Positions 36,154-43,140 of a stretch of 43,313 nucleotides of DNA are shown here, piece after piece. This stretch comes from a virus. A model generated the notes under the pieces. It had not been told where the DNA came from. It saw nothing but the letters and a program-made list of their open reading frames with translations, and made no database searches. Location of the stretch: IMG/VR virus record IMGVR_UViG_3300028073_000018, positions 1 through 43,313 of that record; one strand, written 5' to 3'. Made by a program: the position numbers and the translations under genes. Each line of letters begins with the position of its first letter. The first letter of the stretch is position 1.

Positions 36154-36429
36154 ATGAAATACACTCTAAGTACTGCTTATAGGTGGGTTGATACTACTGA
36201 GGAAAATTTCATTGTTAAAATGTACTTCATTCAAGATATGCCATATACATTCGATGAACTTCCAGATGTTATGCAAAATGATCCAAACATCGTTTTAGAA
36301 GCATCATCAAGTCATAGGTATAGTGATGAAGAATTATATCGTGCCTCTGTATACCTAACTGTAGAAGAATGTCATCCTCTCATGTATGAATTAGATTTAG
36401 TTAATCCTGAATTATTACCTGTTGATTGA
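36154..36429 (+). CDS. Hypothetical protein
   Basis: 91 residues. YTLSTAYRWVDTTEENFIVK starts a beta-rich half; FDELPDVMQNDPNIVLEASS and YLTVEECHPLMYELDLVNPE follow. No domain recognised. Follows the HNH gene by eight bases and shares its stop region with the oxygenase start. Confidence 0.7.
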   Translation: MKYTLSTAYRWVDTTEENFIVKMYFIQDMPYTFDELPDVMQNDPNIVLEASSSHRYSDEELYRASVYLTVEECHPLMYELDLVNPELLPVD

Positions 36430-36905
36430 TGATTATTATTTTAGATGACTTCTTATCTGAAGAAGATTTTAAAAATACAGTAGAGTACTGTCATAATTCT
36501 TCCTATCAATATGGAGAAACTGATAGAAAAAATACACCTCCCACTGGAATGATTTCTCCAATAAATTCTACAGAATTTATATTTAACTTATTTGATTCTA
36601 AAATTAGACAATATGTTCCAGAAGTAAAAGATCTGGAAATACATAGAATGTATATTAATTGTTTCTCTCCAGGTGAAAATCCTTATTTTCATACTGATGG
36701 AGATTCTGGAATCACTTGTTTATATTATTCAAATCTTGAATGGGATATTAATGATGGAGGAGAAACACAATTTGTAATTGAGGATGAGATGACTGGAATT
36801 TTACCAATTCCAAATAGAATGGTATGTTTTGATGCAAATATATTACATCGAGCAACTTCATTTCGTAATAAACATCGGTTTACTATTGCTACTAAATACT
36901 CTTAA
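36429..36905 (+). CDS. 2OG-Fe(II) oxygenase (prolyl-hydroxylase-like)
   Basis: 158 residues from ATG 36429 (an in-frame TTG at 36426 is less likely). NPYFHTDGDSGITCLYY gives the HxD pair (His88, Asp90), NDGGETQF the connecting strand, ILHRATSF the distal His140 and HRFTIATKY the 2OG-binding Arg150. The start (IIILDDFLSEEDFKNTVEYC) is typical of P4H-like phage enzymes. Fourth oxygenase-type gene of the window by position of family, substrate unknown. Sits between the tRNA-Leu intron region and tRNA-Thr. Confidence 0.86.
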   Translation: MIIILDDFLSEEDFKNTVEYCHNSSYQYGETDRKNTPPTGMISPINSTEFIFNLFDSKIRQYVPEVKDLEIHRMYINCFSPGENPYFHTDGDSGITCLYYSNLEWDINDGGETQFVIEDEMTGILPIPNRMVCFDANILHRATSFRNKHRFTIATKYS

Positions 36906-36909
36906 TCAT

Positions 36910-36983
36910 GCCTCCGTAGCTCAGTTGGATAGAGCAGGGTTTTTGTAAAGCTCAGGTCGTAAGTTCAAGTCTTATCGGGGGCT
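36910..36983 (+). tRNA. tRNA-Thr(TGT)
   Basis: Acceptor GCCTCCG/CGGGGGC with one G-U, anticodon stem GGGTT/AGCTC, loop TTTGTAA, discriminator T. Confidence 0.88.
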
Positions 36984-37012
36984 CTGAGTTATAATACTCC
37001 AAATAATATCAA

Positions 37013-37186
37013 ATGAAAATTAATCTTTGGTACTGTAAAGAAATGAATCAGTGGAGATGGACTCTTACTGATGATCATCGTCCTATTGTAAAACAAGAAT
37101 CGGGTCAACGTCCAAATCTTCGTGATGCAATGAATGATGTTGCAAATACTGTCGAATATATGTTAGAATCCAAACAAAGTGAGTAA
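37013..37186 (+). CDS. 57-residue hypothetical protein, cyanophage-type
   Basis: MKINLWYCKEMNQWRWTLTD then RPNLRDAMNDVANTVEYMLE. The beta hairpin with Trp pairs plus a terminal helix is a layout I associate with a small protein of T4-like cyanophages. Function unknown. Lies between tRNA-Thr and the Mom-like gene. Confidence 0.7.
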   Translation: MKINLWYCKEMNQWRWTLTDDHRPIVKQESGQRPNLRDAMNDVANTVEYMLESKQSE

Positions 37187-37196
37187 AAATACCTAA

Positions 37197-37796
37197 ATGA
37201 AATCTGATTTTTTTATAGATAGAGTAGGTAAAGAAGAAATCAAAGAACTTCTTTATACCTATCACTATCTAAAAGATGAATCCAAGGATTTTAAATCAGG
37301 TTTCAATTATGGATTATATAGTAAATCATTCACTGACCCTATCAGGTGTGTTGGTGCTTGCATTTTTACTGGTCTCCCAGTTCCAGAAATTGCCGTAGGT
37401 GCTTTTGGACTAGAAAGAAATCAACAGCAAGGAATTTACGAATTATCACGTCTTTGTATTCATCCAGATATTCAAAACCAAGAATATAATATTACTTCTT
37501 GGTTCGTTAGTCGTTGTATTCGGAGATTTAGAAAAGATGCCTCAGTTCGTGCTATTCTTAGTTATGCTGACTCTAGTAAGCACACTGGAGTTATATACAG
37601 AGCTTGCAATTTTCAATACTATGGCATGACAGAATCCAAAAAAGACTTTTGGATTAAGAAGAATGATGGTTCATACATTAAACATTCTAGAGGGTCTATA
37701 AAAGGTATTGAAGGTGAGTGGAGACCTAGAACTAAAAAGCATCGTTATCTAATGGTTTTTGACAAATCTCTTAATGTTTTGTGGGAAAAGATTTGA
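37197..37796 (+). CDS. Mom-like DNA-modification protein (GNAT-type)
   Basis: 199 residues. TYHYLKDE at residues 20-27, the central block GIYELSRLCIHPDIQNQEYN, and SYADSSKHTGVIYRACNFQY (about residues 120-139) parallel the phage Mu Mom family, whose pattern is HY, ELSRxWV..N.ES and SYAD..GHxGxIYxAxNFxY. Mom adds a carbamoylmethyl group to adenine N6 and blocks many restriction enzymes. Related phage proteins are often labelled DNA modification or acetyltransferase. A Dam-type methylase at 26925 is a second modification gene. Precise chemistry here is unknown. Confidence 0.8.
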   Translation: MKSDFFIDRVGKEEIKELLYTYHYLKDESKDFKSGFNYGLYSKSFTDPIRCVGACIFTGLPVPEIAVGAFGLERNQQQGIYELSRLCIHPDIQNQEYNITSWFVSRCIRRFRKDASVRAILSYADSSKHTGVIYRACNFQYYGMTESKKDFWIKKNDGSYIKHSRGSIKGIEGEWRPRTKKHRYLMVFDKSLNVLWEKI

Positions 37797-37829
37797 CAGT
37801 TGAGAGCAATTGTTTTATTATCAATAAAT

Positions 37830-37910
37830 GCTCAAGTGGCGGAACGGTATACGCAGCAGACTTAGAATCTGCCGTCGCAAGACTTGGAGGTTCAAATCCT
37901 CTCTTGAGCA
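37830..37910 (+). tRNA. tRNA-Leu(TAG)
   Basis: Acceptor GCTCAAG/CTTGAGC, loop CTTAGAA in GCAGA/TCTGC, long variable arm (CGTCGCAAGACTTG): canonical class II Leu, unlike the intron-bearing tRNA. Confidence 0.93.
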
Positions 37911-37932
37911 TGAAACTAAATAGTTTCTTATA

Positions 37933-38005
37933 GGGGGCATAGCTCAATTGGCAGAGCACTTGATTTGCATTCAAGAGGTTTCGAGTTCGAGACTCGATGC
38001 TTCCA
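37933..38005 (+). tRNA. tRNA-Ala(TGC)
   Basis: Acceptor GGGGGCA/TGCTTCC, with G3 facing T70 as required for Ala, loop TTTGCAT in CTTGA/TCAAG, T-loop TTCGAGA. Confidence 0.9.
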
Positions 38006-38006
38006 C

Positions 38007-38035
38007 TTTACAAAAATCAAATACTTTGCTACTAT
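38007..38035 (+). promoter_or_regulatory. Sigma70 promoter of the tmRNA gene
   Basis: TTTACA (38007-38012), 17 bases, TACTAT (38030-38035). Predicted start near 38041, where the acceptor part of the tmRNA begins. Confidence 0.72.
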
Positions 38036-38040
38036 ATAAA

Positions 38041-38262
38041 GTGTTCAAGAGGATAAACCTCTATATTCCAACACATCGGGGCAGTACCGATTACCTCCAC
38101 TACATGGGGGTAAAATAGAATCGACTGGGATGTACGTATTATCTGTTGACGGGACAAAAAACAAACGCAAACAACATTGTTGCATTCACTCGTCAGACCG
38201 CATTGGTTTGACCTTAAATGAGTGAGGGGGTTATAAGTTTCCTTCTAATCCAAAACTTACAT
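38041..38262 (+). ncRNA. ssrA: Circularly permuted tmRNA (ssrA) with tag ANNIVAFTRQTALV
   Basis: The 3' tRNA-like half comes first: T-stem ATCGG/CCGAT (38075-38079, 38087-38091) then acceptor strand TACCTCC (38092-38098) and A. After only seven bases the 5' half begins: GGGGGTA (38106-38112) pairs with TACCTCC including the G3-U70 wobble for alanine, followed by AATCGACTGGGATG, the conserved tmRNA 5' motif. The tag frame starts at GCA 38167 and reads ANNIVAFTRQTALV to TGA 38211. ANNIV is the usual start of cyanobacterial tags, and cyanobacteria of this group have two-piece tmRNA. The T-loop (GGCAGTA) is not canonical. A terminator follows. tmRNA rescues stalled ribosomes and tags products for proteolysis. 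Confidence 0.83.
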
Positions 38263-38282
38263 AGGGGTGCAATGCCCCTTTT
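38263..38282 (+). terminator. Rho-independent terminator after the tmRNA
   Basis: AGGGG, TGCAATG, CCCCT followed by TTT. Preceded by a TAAGTTT/AAACTTA stem that belongs to the coding RNA. Confidence 0.72.
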
Positions 38283-38432
38283 AATGTATAGATACGGTTA
38301 ATTACTATTACTAAAATTATTCATTATAAAGATTTGAAAATTTGTCTTTTTATGAATTTTTAATCCATTTATATAATGAATCAGAGAATATGGATCTAAT
38401 GAACTTTTTGAAAGAGGATATAAAAGATTAAA
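38283..38432 (+). other. Gene-free AT-rich gap
   Basis: No credible reading frame. A TATAAT (38372-38377) with a weak TTTATG 17 bases upstream may serve the oxygenase gene at 38433. Confidence 0.4.
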
Positions 38433-39101
38433 ATGCTAAATTCTTTATTTAAATTTCCTTACTACAAAACAAAAATAAATTCACAAGATTTCAATAAAGA
38501 AGAGTTAATTTCTTCTATGCTTAATAATTATTCAATAGATCCATCAAGAAATGAATGGAACTCTAGTTCTAATTTGCACCATGAATATAATGACTGGAAT
38601 AATGAAAAATTTAAGAAAATTGATTATTCTAAGTTAATACCATTATATCATTCTGCAGTAAAAGAATTTATCACACAGTTTGAATTTGTTGATGAAATAT
38701 ACTGGCACTTTGATATACAGAATTATACGGTAACTACCAAAGGACAATGTATGTTTCCTCATAACCATTTTCCTTTGGTATTTGCTGGAGTTCATTATTT
38801 GAAATTTGATTCTAATGAGCATACTTCAACGGTATTTCATAATCCATCTTCTTATGGATTAGTTTTAGATTTACATTATTCCAAAAAAAAAGAATTATTT
38901 GATCGAAATAATGAAAATAATCTTTGGATGTGGAATGATATTACAATAGATGTTGAAGAAGATGATTTAGTAATATTTCCTGCCATAGTAAATCATTCCA
39001 TTCGAGCATCAAAGAGTGATAAAGAAAGAATTACGATTGCAATAGGGATTGATATACAAAGAAATAATAATCCAGAGGACAGTCAGGAAACCGTCCACTG
39101 A
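38433..39101 (+). CDS. 2OG-Fe(II) oxygenase-like protein (PF13759-type)
   Basis: 222 residues. GQCMFPHNHFPLVFAGVHYL (about residues 108-127) contains the metal-site His region and AGVHYL strand; EDDLVIFPAIVNHSI carries the distal His and RITIAIGID the 2OG-binding Arg. The layout matches the protein at 16067 (THNH ... SGVYY ... FPPYFEHSV ... RMTFSFN). The N-terminal 100 residues are helical and aromatic (EWNSSSNLHHEYNDWNNEKF). Substrate unknown; fourth 2OG-type gene in the window. Confidence 0.75.
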   Translation: MLNSLFKFPYYKTKINSQDFNKEELISSMLNNYSIDPSRNEWNSSSNLHHEYNDWNNEKFKKIDYSKLIPLYHSAVKEFITQFEFVDEIYWHFDIQNYTVTTKGQCMFPHNHFPLVFAGVHYLKFDSNEHTSTVFHNPSSYGLVLDLHYSKKKELFDRNNENNLWMWNDITIDVEEDDLVIFPAIVNHSIRASKSDKERITIAIGIDIQRNNNPEDSQETVH

Positions 39102-39124
39102 AGTCTCCCACCCAGTCCGAGTCG

Positions 39125-39133
39125 TGCTATGAT
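39125..39133 (+). promoter_or_regulatory. Extended -10 promoter candidate
   Basis: GTGCTATGAT (TGC-TATGAT) repeats the TGTGCTA pattern of 24791 and 24886; no clear -35. Confidence 0.42.
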
Positions 39134-39155
39134 TACTAGGTAATCAAAGAGGTGC

Positions 39156-39287
39156 ATGACTCGGATTTTTCTTGACGAAACTCAAATTGAAGAACTCGAT
39201 AACTTTGATATTTACGATGATTTGAATGATATTTTTGATGAAGAATCAGTTGTAGAAACTGACTATTTTGTTGACTCTGAAATCTGA
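39156..39287 (+). CDS. 43-residue highly acidic hypothetical protein
   Basis: MTRIFLDETQIEELDNFDIY then DDLNDIFDEESVVETDYF: mostly acidic and hydrophobic. An AAAGAGGTG ribosome site precedes the ATG. Short, unknown, but well placed between a promoter candidate and the next gene. Confidence 0.58.
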   Translation: MTRIFLDETQIEELDNFDIYDDLNDIFDEESVVETDYFVDSEI

Positions 39288-39295
39288 TTTTTATT

Positions 39296-39673
39296 ATGTC
39301 TACTCGTGCTCGCATCGGCATTGAACTCAAGAATGGTTCAGTGCTTTCTGTTTATCATCATTGGGATGGTTATCCTGAATGGTTGGGTCGTATTCTAAAA
39401 ACTCACTACAACACTCGTGATAAAGTTTCTGAACTGATTGATGGTGGTGACATGAGCACATGTTGGGATGAAGACAATAAACCAGCATATTATTCTACCC
39501 GTGGTGAAGTTTGCCCTCCTCGTCTAGATGCCAACAAATATGATTATTTGGCAGAAGGTGAAGAGTATGCTTACCTGTTTGTAAATGGTGAGTGGGTATG
39601 CTATGATTGTCATGAATTTGGTGATCGTATGCCTACTATTGCTGAAATTCCTTCTGGATCACTTGCTGGTTAA
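39296..39673 (+). CDS. Phage-type hypothetical protein (MSTRARIG family style)
   Basis: 125 residues. MSTRARIGIELKNGSVLSVY then HHWDGYPEWLGRILKTHYNT is a start seen in many phage proteins of unknown function. The second half has YSTRGEVCPPRL and NGEWVCYDCHEFG, with Cys pairs. No catalytic motif I can name. Well-formed gene on a coupled operon with the following membrane proteins. Confidence 0.8.
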   Translation: MSTRARIGIELKNGSVLSVYHHWDGYPEWLGRILKTHYNTRDKVSELIDGGDMSTCWDEDNKPAYYSTRGEVCPPRLDANKYDYLAEGEEYAYLFVNGEWVCYDCHEFGDRMPTIAEIPSGSLAG

Positions 39674-39676
39674 TTT

Positions 39677-39868
39677 ATGAAAACTTCTGCTACTGTTGCT
39701 GCTGCCTTTGCTGTTATTGTTCTTGCTACGGCAGGACTCTTCTTCCAATCGTGGATTCTTGGAATCATTCTGTCTTGGTTTAGTGTCTCACTGACATTCT
39801 GGCAGAACTTTTTGATTATCCTTCTTGCTAATATGATTACTTACAACTCTGGAGGTTCCTCTAAATGA
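39677..39868 (+). CDS. Small membrane protein
   Basis: 63 residues, two hydrophobic segments (AAAFAVIVLATAGLFF and FWQNFLIILLANMI) joined by WILGIILSWFSVSL, which may be a third. Probably an inner-membrane protein; it overlaps the next tiny gene by an ATGA. Not clearly a holin, as no lysis gene lies next to it. Confidence 0.68.
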   Translation: MKTSATVAAAFAVIVLATAGLFFQSWILGIILSWFSVSLTFWQNFLIILLANMITYNSGGSSK

Positions 39869-39948
39869 TTGAAATTATGGCAGGATTTGCCTTTGGTTAT
39901 TGTATAATGGACCTTGCTATGAAAATTTACAATGAGGTGAAAAAATGA
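39865..39948 (+). CDS. 27-residue candidate membrane peptide
   Basis: MIEIMAGFAFGYCIMDLAMK then IYNEVKK. Both ends overlap neighbours by four bases (ATGA), which supports coupled translation, with GGAGG upstream of the ATG. Too short for assignment. Confidence 0.5.
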   Translation: MIEIMAGFAFGYCIMDLAMKIYNEVKK

Positions 39949-40352
39949 AACAACAAAACGGTTTTATTGATCCTGCTGCAGTTGTTGTAGTTGGTGGTGT
40001 AGTTTTGCTCGGTGCTCTCATCTTTATTGGTGGTCCCCAATATAATGTCTGGCAGCAATCTCTTGCTGGTAAAGCAGAACTCCAGAAAGCAGAATATACT
40101 CGTCAGGTAGCAGTGCTAGAAGCACAAGCAAAGAAAGATTCTGCACAGCAACTTGCTGAAGCAGAAGTGATTCGTGCTCAGGGTGTTGCTAAAGCAAACC
40201 AAATCATCGGTGACAGTCTAAAGGACAACCGTGAGTATCTTCAGTATCTGTATATCACTGGTTTGGAAGAAGGCAGCAACAAAGGTAACGTAACTATCTA
40301 CGTTCCGACCGAAGGTGGTATGCCTGTTCCTACACTTCAAATGAATAAGTGA
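39945..40352 (+). CDS. SPFH/prohibitin-like small membrane protein
   Basis: 135 residues. Residues ~12-30 (AVVVVGGVVLLGALIFIGG) form an N-terminal membrane anchor. Residues 40-85 are a long Ala/Glu/Gln coiled coil (AVLEAQAKKDSAQQLAEAEV), then IRAQGVAKANQIIGDSLKDN and YLQYLYITGLEEGSNKGNVT, matching the C-terminal end of prohibitin/HflK-type proteins. It looks like a truncated SPFH protein keeping only anchor and coiled coil. Such proteins organise membrane complexes or modulate FtsH protease; that role is inference. Confidence 0.75.
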   Translation: MKQQNGFIDPAAVVVVGGVVLLGALIFIGGPQYNVWQQSLAGKAELQKAEYTRQVAVLEAQAKKDSAQQLAEAEVIRAQGVAKANQIIGDSLKDNREYLQYLYITGLEEGSNKGNVTIYVPTEGGMPVPTLQMNK

Positions 40353-40735
40353 TGTATAGTACACCAGTAAGAGGAACGGAAAAAAACAAAACCACCTTAA
40401 ACTGGTGGGAATACTGGATTGGTCATTGTTGGATGACTGGATGGCAAAGTATGGGCATGACATTCAGAATTTGGTCTGACTTAATGGCATCAAATTACAA
40501 GGGTTATGCCTTACTTAAAGAAGATGACCCAGAGGGGGAATGTATTGATTGGTTCTGGGCATCACTCAATGAGGATGATGTTTATCCTAAAGAGTTTCTT
40601 GAAGAACTGATGCAAATGGCAGAAGATGTAAGAACTGGCAAGGAAGAAGTTATTCCATTAGATGAAGATTTCTTTGATAGAATTAATAATCTTATTGGTG
40701 ATATATACTCGGATGAACTTTCGGGAGAAGATTGA
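40352..40735 (+). CDS. Hypothetical protein
   Basis: 127 residues from ATG 40352 (GTG 40349 also in frame). Trp-rich start (LNWWEYWIGHCWMTGWQSMG) and an acidic C-terminal half (VIPLDEDFFDRINNLIGDIY). No domain recognised. Overlaps neighbours by one base on either side. Confidence 0.72.
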   Translation: MYSTPVRGTEKNKTTLNWWEYWIGHCWMTGWQSMGMTFRIWSDLMASNYKGYALLKEDDPEGECIDWFWASLNEDDVYPKEFLEELMQMAEDVRTGKEEVIPLDEDFFDRINNLIGDIYSDELSGED

Positions 40736-41151
40736 TGGGAATGTTTGACTACCTAAAATCATCTTATGATCTAGGTCCAACCTTTACAAATGTAGTATGT
40801 CAAACCAAAGACATTGAAGATGGTATCGGTGGAACAATGACTGGTTACTGGTTAGATCCAGTCGGTCAATTGTGGTATCCTAGCTATATTGGCACACACA
40901 CCTTTGAAAAAATCAACGAGGATGATCCACGATACCATTCTGATAAATTGTTCCTAAATTTTGAATGGATTCCTACAGGACAACGTGGAAAGTTTCAACC
41001 ATGGTACATTACAAAATATGTAGAGATATATCCTGAAAAATGGGAAGGTGAATGGGAAGATTGGCCTAGATGTAGACTTCACTTTAAGAATGGAATTCTG
41101 CAAGACTACGAAATTGTAAAAAGATCGAAACAAAATGAACAATCCATTTGA
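40735..41151 (+). CDS. Phage-type hypothetical protein (MGMFDYLKSSY)
   Basis: 138 residues. MGMFDYLKSSYDLGPTFTNV then DGIGGTMTGYWLDPVGQLWY and EWEDWPRCRLHFKNG are an arrangement I associate with an unnamed family in large phages. Beta-rich with many Trp. ATG 40735 (or 40741); its last 17 bases overlap the next gene. Function unknown. Confidence 0.78.
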   Translation: MGMFDYLKSSYDLGPTFTNVVCQTKDIEDGIGGTMTGYWLDPVGQLWYPSYIGTHTFEKINEDDPRYHSDKLFLNFEWIPTGQRGKFQPWYITKYVEIYPEKWEGEWEDWPRCRLHFKNGILQDYEIVKRSKQNEQSI

Positions 41152-41293
41152 TGTAGTAAAAAACACTCGACAATCATTTGATAAATTTCAAGATCAAGTC
41201 ATTACTGAAGTTCAAGTTCAGTTCAAAGATGAACCACCAGCTTGGATTCCATTAACTACTTTACTTGCAATACCTAAAAATAATCAAAATTAA
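41135..41293 (+). CDS. 52-residue hypothetical protein
   Basis: MNNPFDVVKNTRQSFDKFQD then VQFKDEPPAWIPLTTLLAIP. Begins inside the end of the upstream gene in another frame. No family recognised. Confidence 0.55.
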   Translation: MNNPFDVVKNTRQSFDKFQDQVITEVQVQFKDEPPAWIPLTTLLAIPKNNQN

Positions 41294-41310
41294 TTTAATT
41301 ATTACTCATT

Positions 41311-41511
41311 ATGAACACTAAGAAAAAGTTTGTTTATTTGAAACCCAAGACTGAAGAAGCTTTTGACTTTTTCGATAGGAAAATGCTAGGTCTTCAATCA
41401 TGTGAATTGTTGGAAGAGAAAGAAAAAATGTATCTACTGAAACCAATTAGAACTAATTTTACTTTTTGGATGTCAAAAGATAATGATAAGAATTGGGATT
41501 TGGATAAATGA
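41311..41511 (+). CDS. Small basic hypothetical protein
   Basis: 66 residues. NTKKKFVYLKPKTEEAFDFF then SCELLEEKEKMYLLKPIRTN; alternating strands and one helix. Not recognised. Stop overlaps the next ATG. Confidence 0.64.
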   Translation: MNTKKKFVYLKPKTEEAFDFFDRKMLGLQSCELLEEKEKMYLLKPIRTNFTFWMSKDNDKNWDLDK

Positions 41512-41666
41512 TGAAGACTTTACCTGACAAAAAGGAACTTGATATTATGTGGACTGTTGCTACCAGCACCAGTTTGGAAACTGGCACAAGACCCCATATC
41601 CTTTTTGCCAGGATGCTGTATGATGAGTTCAACGATATCAAACCCCCAGTAGGACTTGCAGAATGA
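41511..41666 (+). CDS. 51-residue hypothetical protein
   Basis: MKTLPDKKELDIMWTVATST then GTRPHILFARMLYDEFNDIK. No family recognised; overlaps both neighbours by one to four bases. Confidence 0.58.
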   Translation: MKTLPDKKELDIMWTVATSTSLETGTRPHILFARMLYDEFNDIKPPVGLAE

Positions 41667-41830
41667 ACTACTTGTGCTTGGTTGATGGTGTGGTGGAATA
41701 TGGCAGTACTGACCCTGCTAGTTTTGCACATTATCAGTTAGTGTATGCTGAAGAGCACTACTATGCTAATGTAGAGTTTCTCACACTCACTGATGAAGAA
41801 TATGATGCTATGTTTCCTTTGGAGGATTAA
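41663..41830 (+). CDS. 55-residue acidic hypothetical protein
   Basis: MNYLCLVDGVVEYGSTDPAS then LVYAEEHYYANVEFLTLTDE. Looks like a small beta-alpha unit. Starts inside the previous stop (ATGA) and ends two bases before the next ATG. Confidence 0.6.
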   Translation: MNYLCLVDGVVEYGSTDPASFAHYQLVYAEEHYYANVEFLTLTDEEYDAMFPLED

Positions 41831-41832
41831 TA

Positions 41833-42075
41833 ATGAAAATTTATGTTATAATACATAACGGATATTTTCCCATTCGTGCATAAAAAATTAAAGAAAATGC
41901 ACAAGAAGAAGCAGATAAACTGAGTAAAGAACAGTATCTTGCAACTATTGAGAATCACTTTCAATCTGCAATAGATTACGGAAGTGATCAAACTAGAGAA
42001 GATGTAATCAAAGAAGTTGATGGTTGGTATAATAAGAATCCATATTCAGTTATTGAAATAAATTTGGAAGAATGA
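41833..42075 (+). pseudogene. 80-codon gene broken by in-frame TAA at codon 17
   Basis: ATG 41833, well placed after GGAGGATTAATA, opens MKIYVIIHNGYFPIRA, then TAA at 41881-41883, then the same frame continues KIKENAQEEADKLSKEQYLA to TGA 42075, which overlaps the next ATG. Both parts have normal codon use, so a single nonsense change in an intact gene is the simplest reading. No in-frame ATG exists after the stop for re-initiation. Function unknown. Confidence 0.66.
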
Positions 42076-42524
42076 TTAAAACCTACACTCTAACCATCAC
42101 AGAAGAACAGGCACGGGCACTCCAATATGCTACTGATCTTCTCCAACGAGTTCAGTTGGGACAATGGGAAGAAATTGTAGATTGGTTGCCTCTCAAAAAA
42201 CCCACAGATTATACCAAACTTCACGAAGACTGTCGCACTATTGGTAAGATTCTTTCTGAACATATGGTAGATCAGATTGATGGATATGGAAGTTCTTTGG
42301 GTGTTGGGCATCCAGACCTTCCCAAGAACAATGGAGTTCTTCGTGACCTTCATTGCGTCATTCGGCACAAACTTGCTTGGGAGCAGGCAGTGGAAGATGG
42401 TTTGATTGAGAGTGAAGATTCTCCACGCAAATGGCCTGAAATGATGCAGGTATGCTATGATGACCCTATGAAATGGGGAGACCAACCACTTGCTAAAATG
42501 GAGAGAATTGATGAAACTCTTTGA
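42072..42524 (+). CDS. Hypothetical protein
   Basis: 150 residues. TYTLTITEEQARALQYATDL then LLQRVQLGQWEEIVDWLPLK, a layout I associate with hypothetical proteins of large phages; later GYGSSLGVGHPDLPKNNGVL and HCVIRHKLAWEQAVEDGLIE. No catalytic motif. Overlaps the broken gene upstream (ATGA) and the next gene downstream. Confidence 0.75.
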   Translation: MIKTYTLTITEEQARALQYATDLLQRVQLGQWEEIVDWLPLKKPTDYTKLHEDCRTIGKILSEHMVDQIDGYGSSLGVGHPDLPKNNGVLRDLHCVIRHKLAWEQAVEDGLIESEDSPRKWPEMMQVCYDDPMKWGDQPLAKMERIDETL

Positions 42525-42780
42525 TTACGAAACCTACGAGGACTATGGAAAGGAATGGTTCTTCCAAGTTCTCAAATCTTCCAAGTTTGCTTTGCTTGAT
42601 ATTACAGTTCAGTGGGATGATTTTGGTTCCGATGAAATCTTTCCAGCAATTTCATTGAGTATTGGTTCTAGTCATTTGCTTGGATTTTTTATACGATACA
42701 AACGATTTCAATTTGATTGTAGTATAATTGACTCAAAAGCACGAGACCTTGAATGGTACAGGAGAAACTTTGATGACTGA
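42511..42780 (+). CDS. Hypothetical protein
   Basis: 89 residues from ATG 42511. YETYEDYGKEWFFQVLKSSK then FALLDITVQWDDFGSDEIFP; beta-rich with aromatic residues, ending in a basic helix (ARDLEWYRRNFDD). An in-frame TTG at 42490 is less likely. Not recognised. Confidence 0.68.
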   Translation: MKLFDYETYEDYGKEWFFQVLKSSKFALLDITVQWDDFGSDEIFPAISLSIGSSHLLGFFIRYKRFQFDCSIIDSKARDLEWYRRNFDD

Positions 42781-42952
42781 CGAACAAATTGATAAGATGC
42801 TTGAAATGCACCGATATTTGATTAAGTGTGAAATTAGGCAAGCATTTGATATAATTAGTCAAGATGACCGTGCTTCCATTCTCCAAGAAGAAGTAAATAA
42901 TAAGCACTGGGAAGAGTTTTCTAAATGGTTCAAAATGATTAGAGACAAATGA
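42773..42952 (+). CDS. Small helical hypothetical protein
   Basis: 59 residues from ATG 42773, with GGAGAAAC before it: MTDEQIDKMLEMHRYLIKCE then IRQAFDIISQDDRASILQEE. All helical. The frame extends upstream to TTG 42728 but the inner ATG has the better ribosome site. Confidence 0.66.
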   Translation: MTDEQIDKMLEMHRYLIKCEIRQAFDIISQDDRASILQEEVNNKHWEEFSKWFKMIRDK

Positions 42953-43140
42953 CTACCAGAGCACTGCAAATCTTGGAATGCACGATGGAACTCTCTATGC
43001 GTCCTAAAAGTAAAGATAGACAGAAGTTGATTGCCCGTGTAATCAATGAAGTTGCTGATAGGTTATGCACGGATTGCGGAGAACTTGAAGACCCTATTGA
43101 GATTTTGCGTGAAATTGCTGATGAGGTGGAGGCATTATGA
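42949..43140 (+). CDS. Small hypothetical protein with CxxC
   Basis: 63 residues. MTTRALQILECTMELSMRPK then LIARVINEVADRLCTDCGEL. Helical with a single CTDC. Overlaps both neighbours by four bases. Confidence 0.66.
   Translation: MTTRALQILECTMELSMRPKSKDRQKLIARVINEVADRLCTDCGELEDPIEILREIADEVEAL

Noticed and set aside
32749-38005. An amber (CTA) suppressor tRNA to decode the TAG at 28613
   Set aside because: Anticodons of all 21 tRNAs were read; none is CTA, TTA or TCA, and several genes use TAG as a normal stop.
38283-38432. Small gene at ATG near 38378
   Set aside because: Only seven codons before a stop, no ribosome site.
39677-39868. Holin
   Set aside because: Size and membrane segments fit, but no endolysin or spanin lies beside it, and the neighbours are an SPFH-like protein and hypotheticals.
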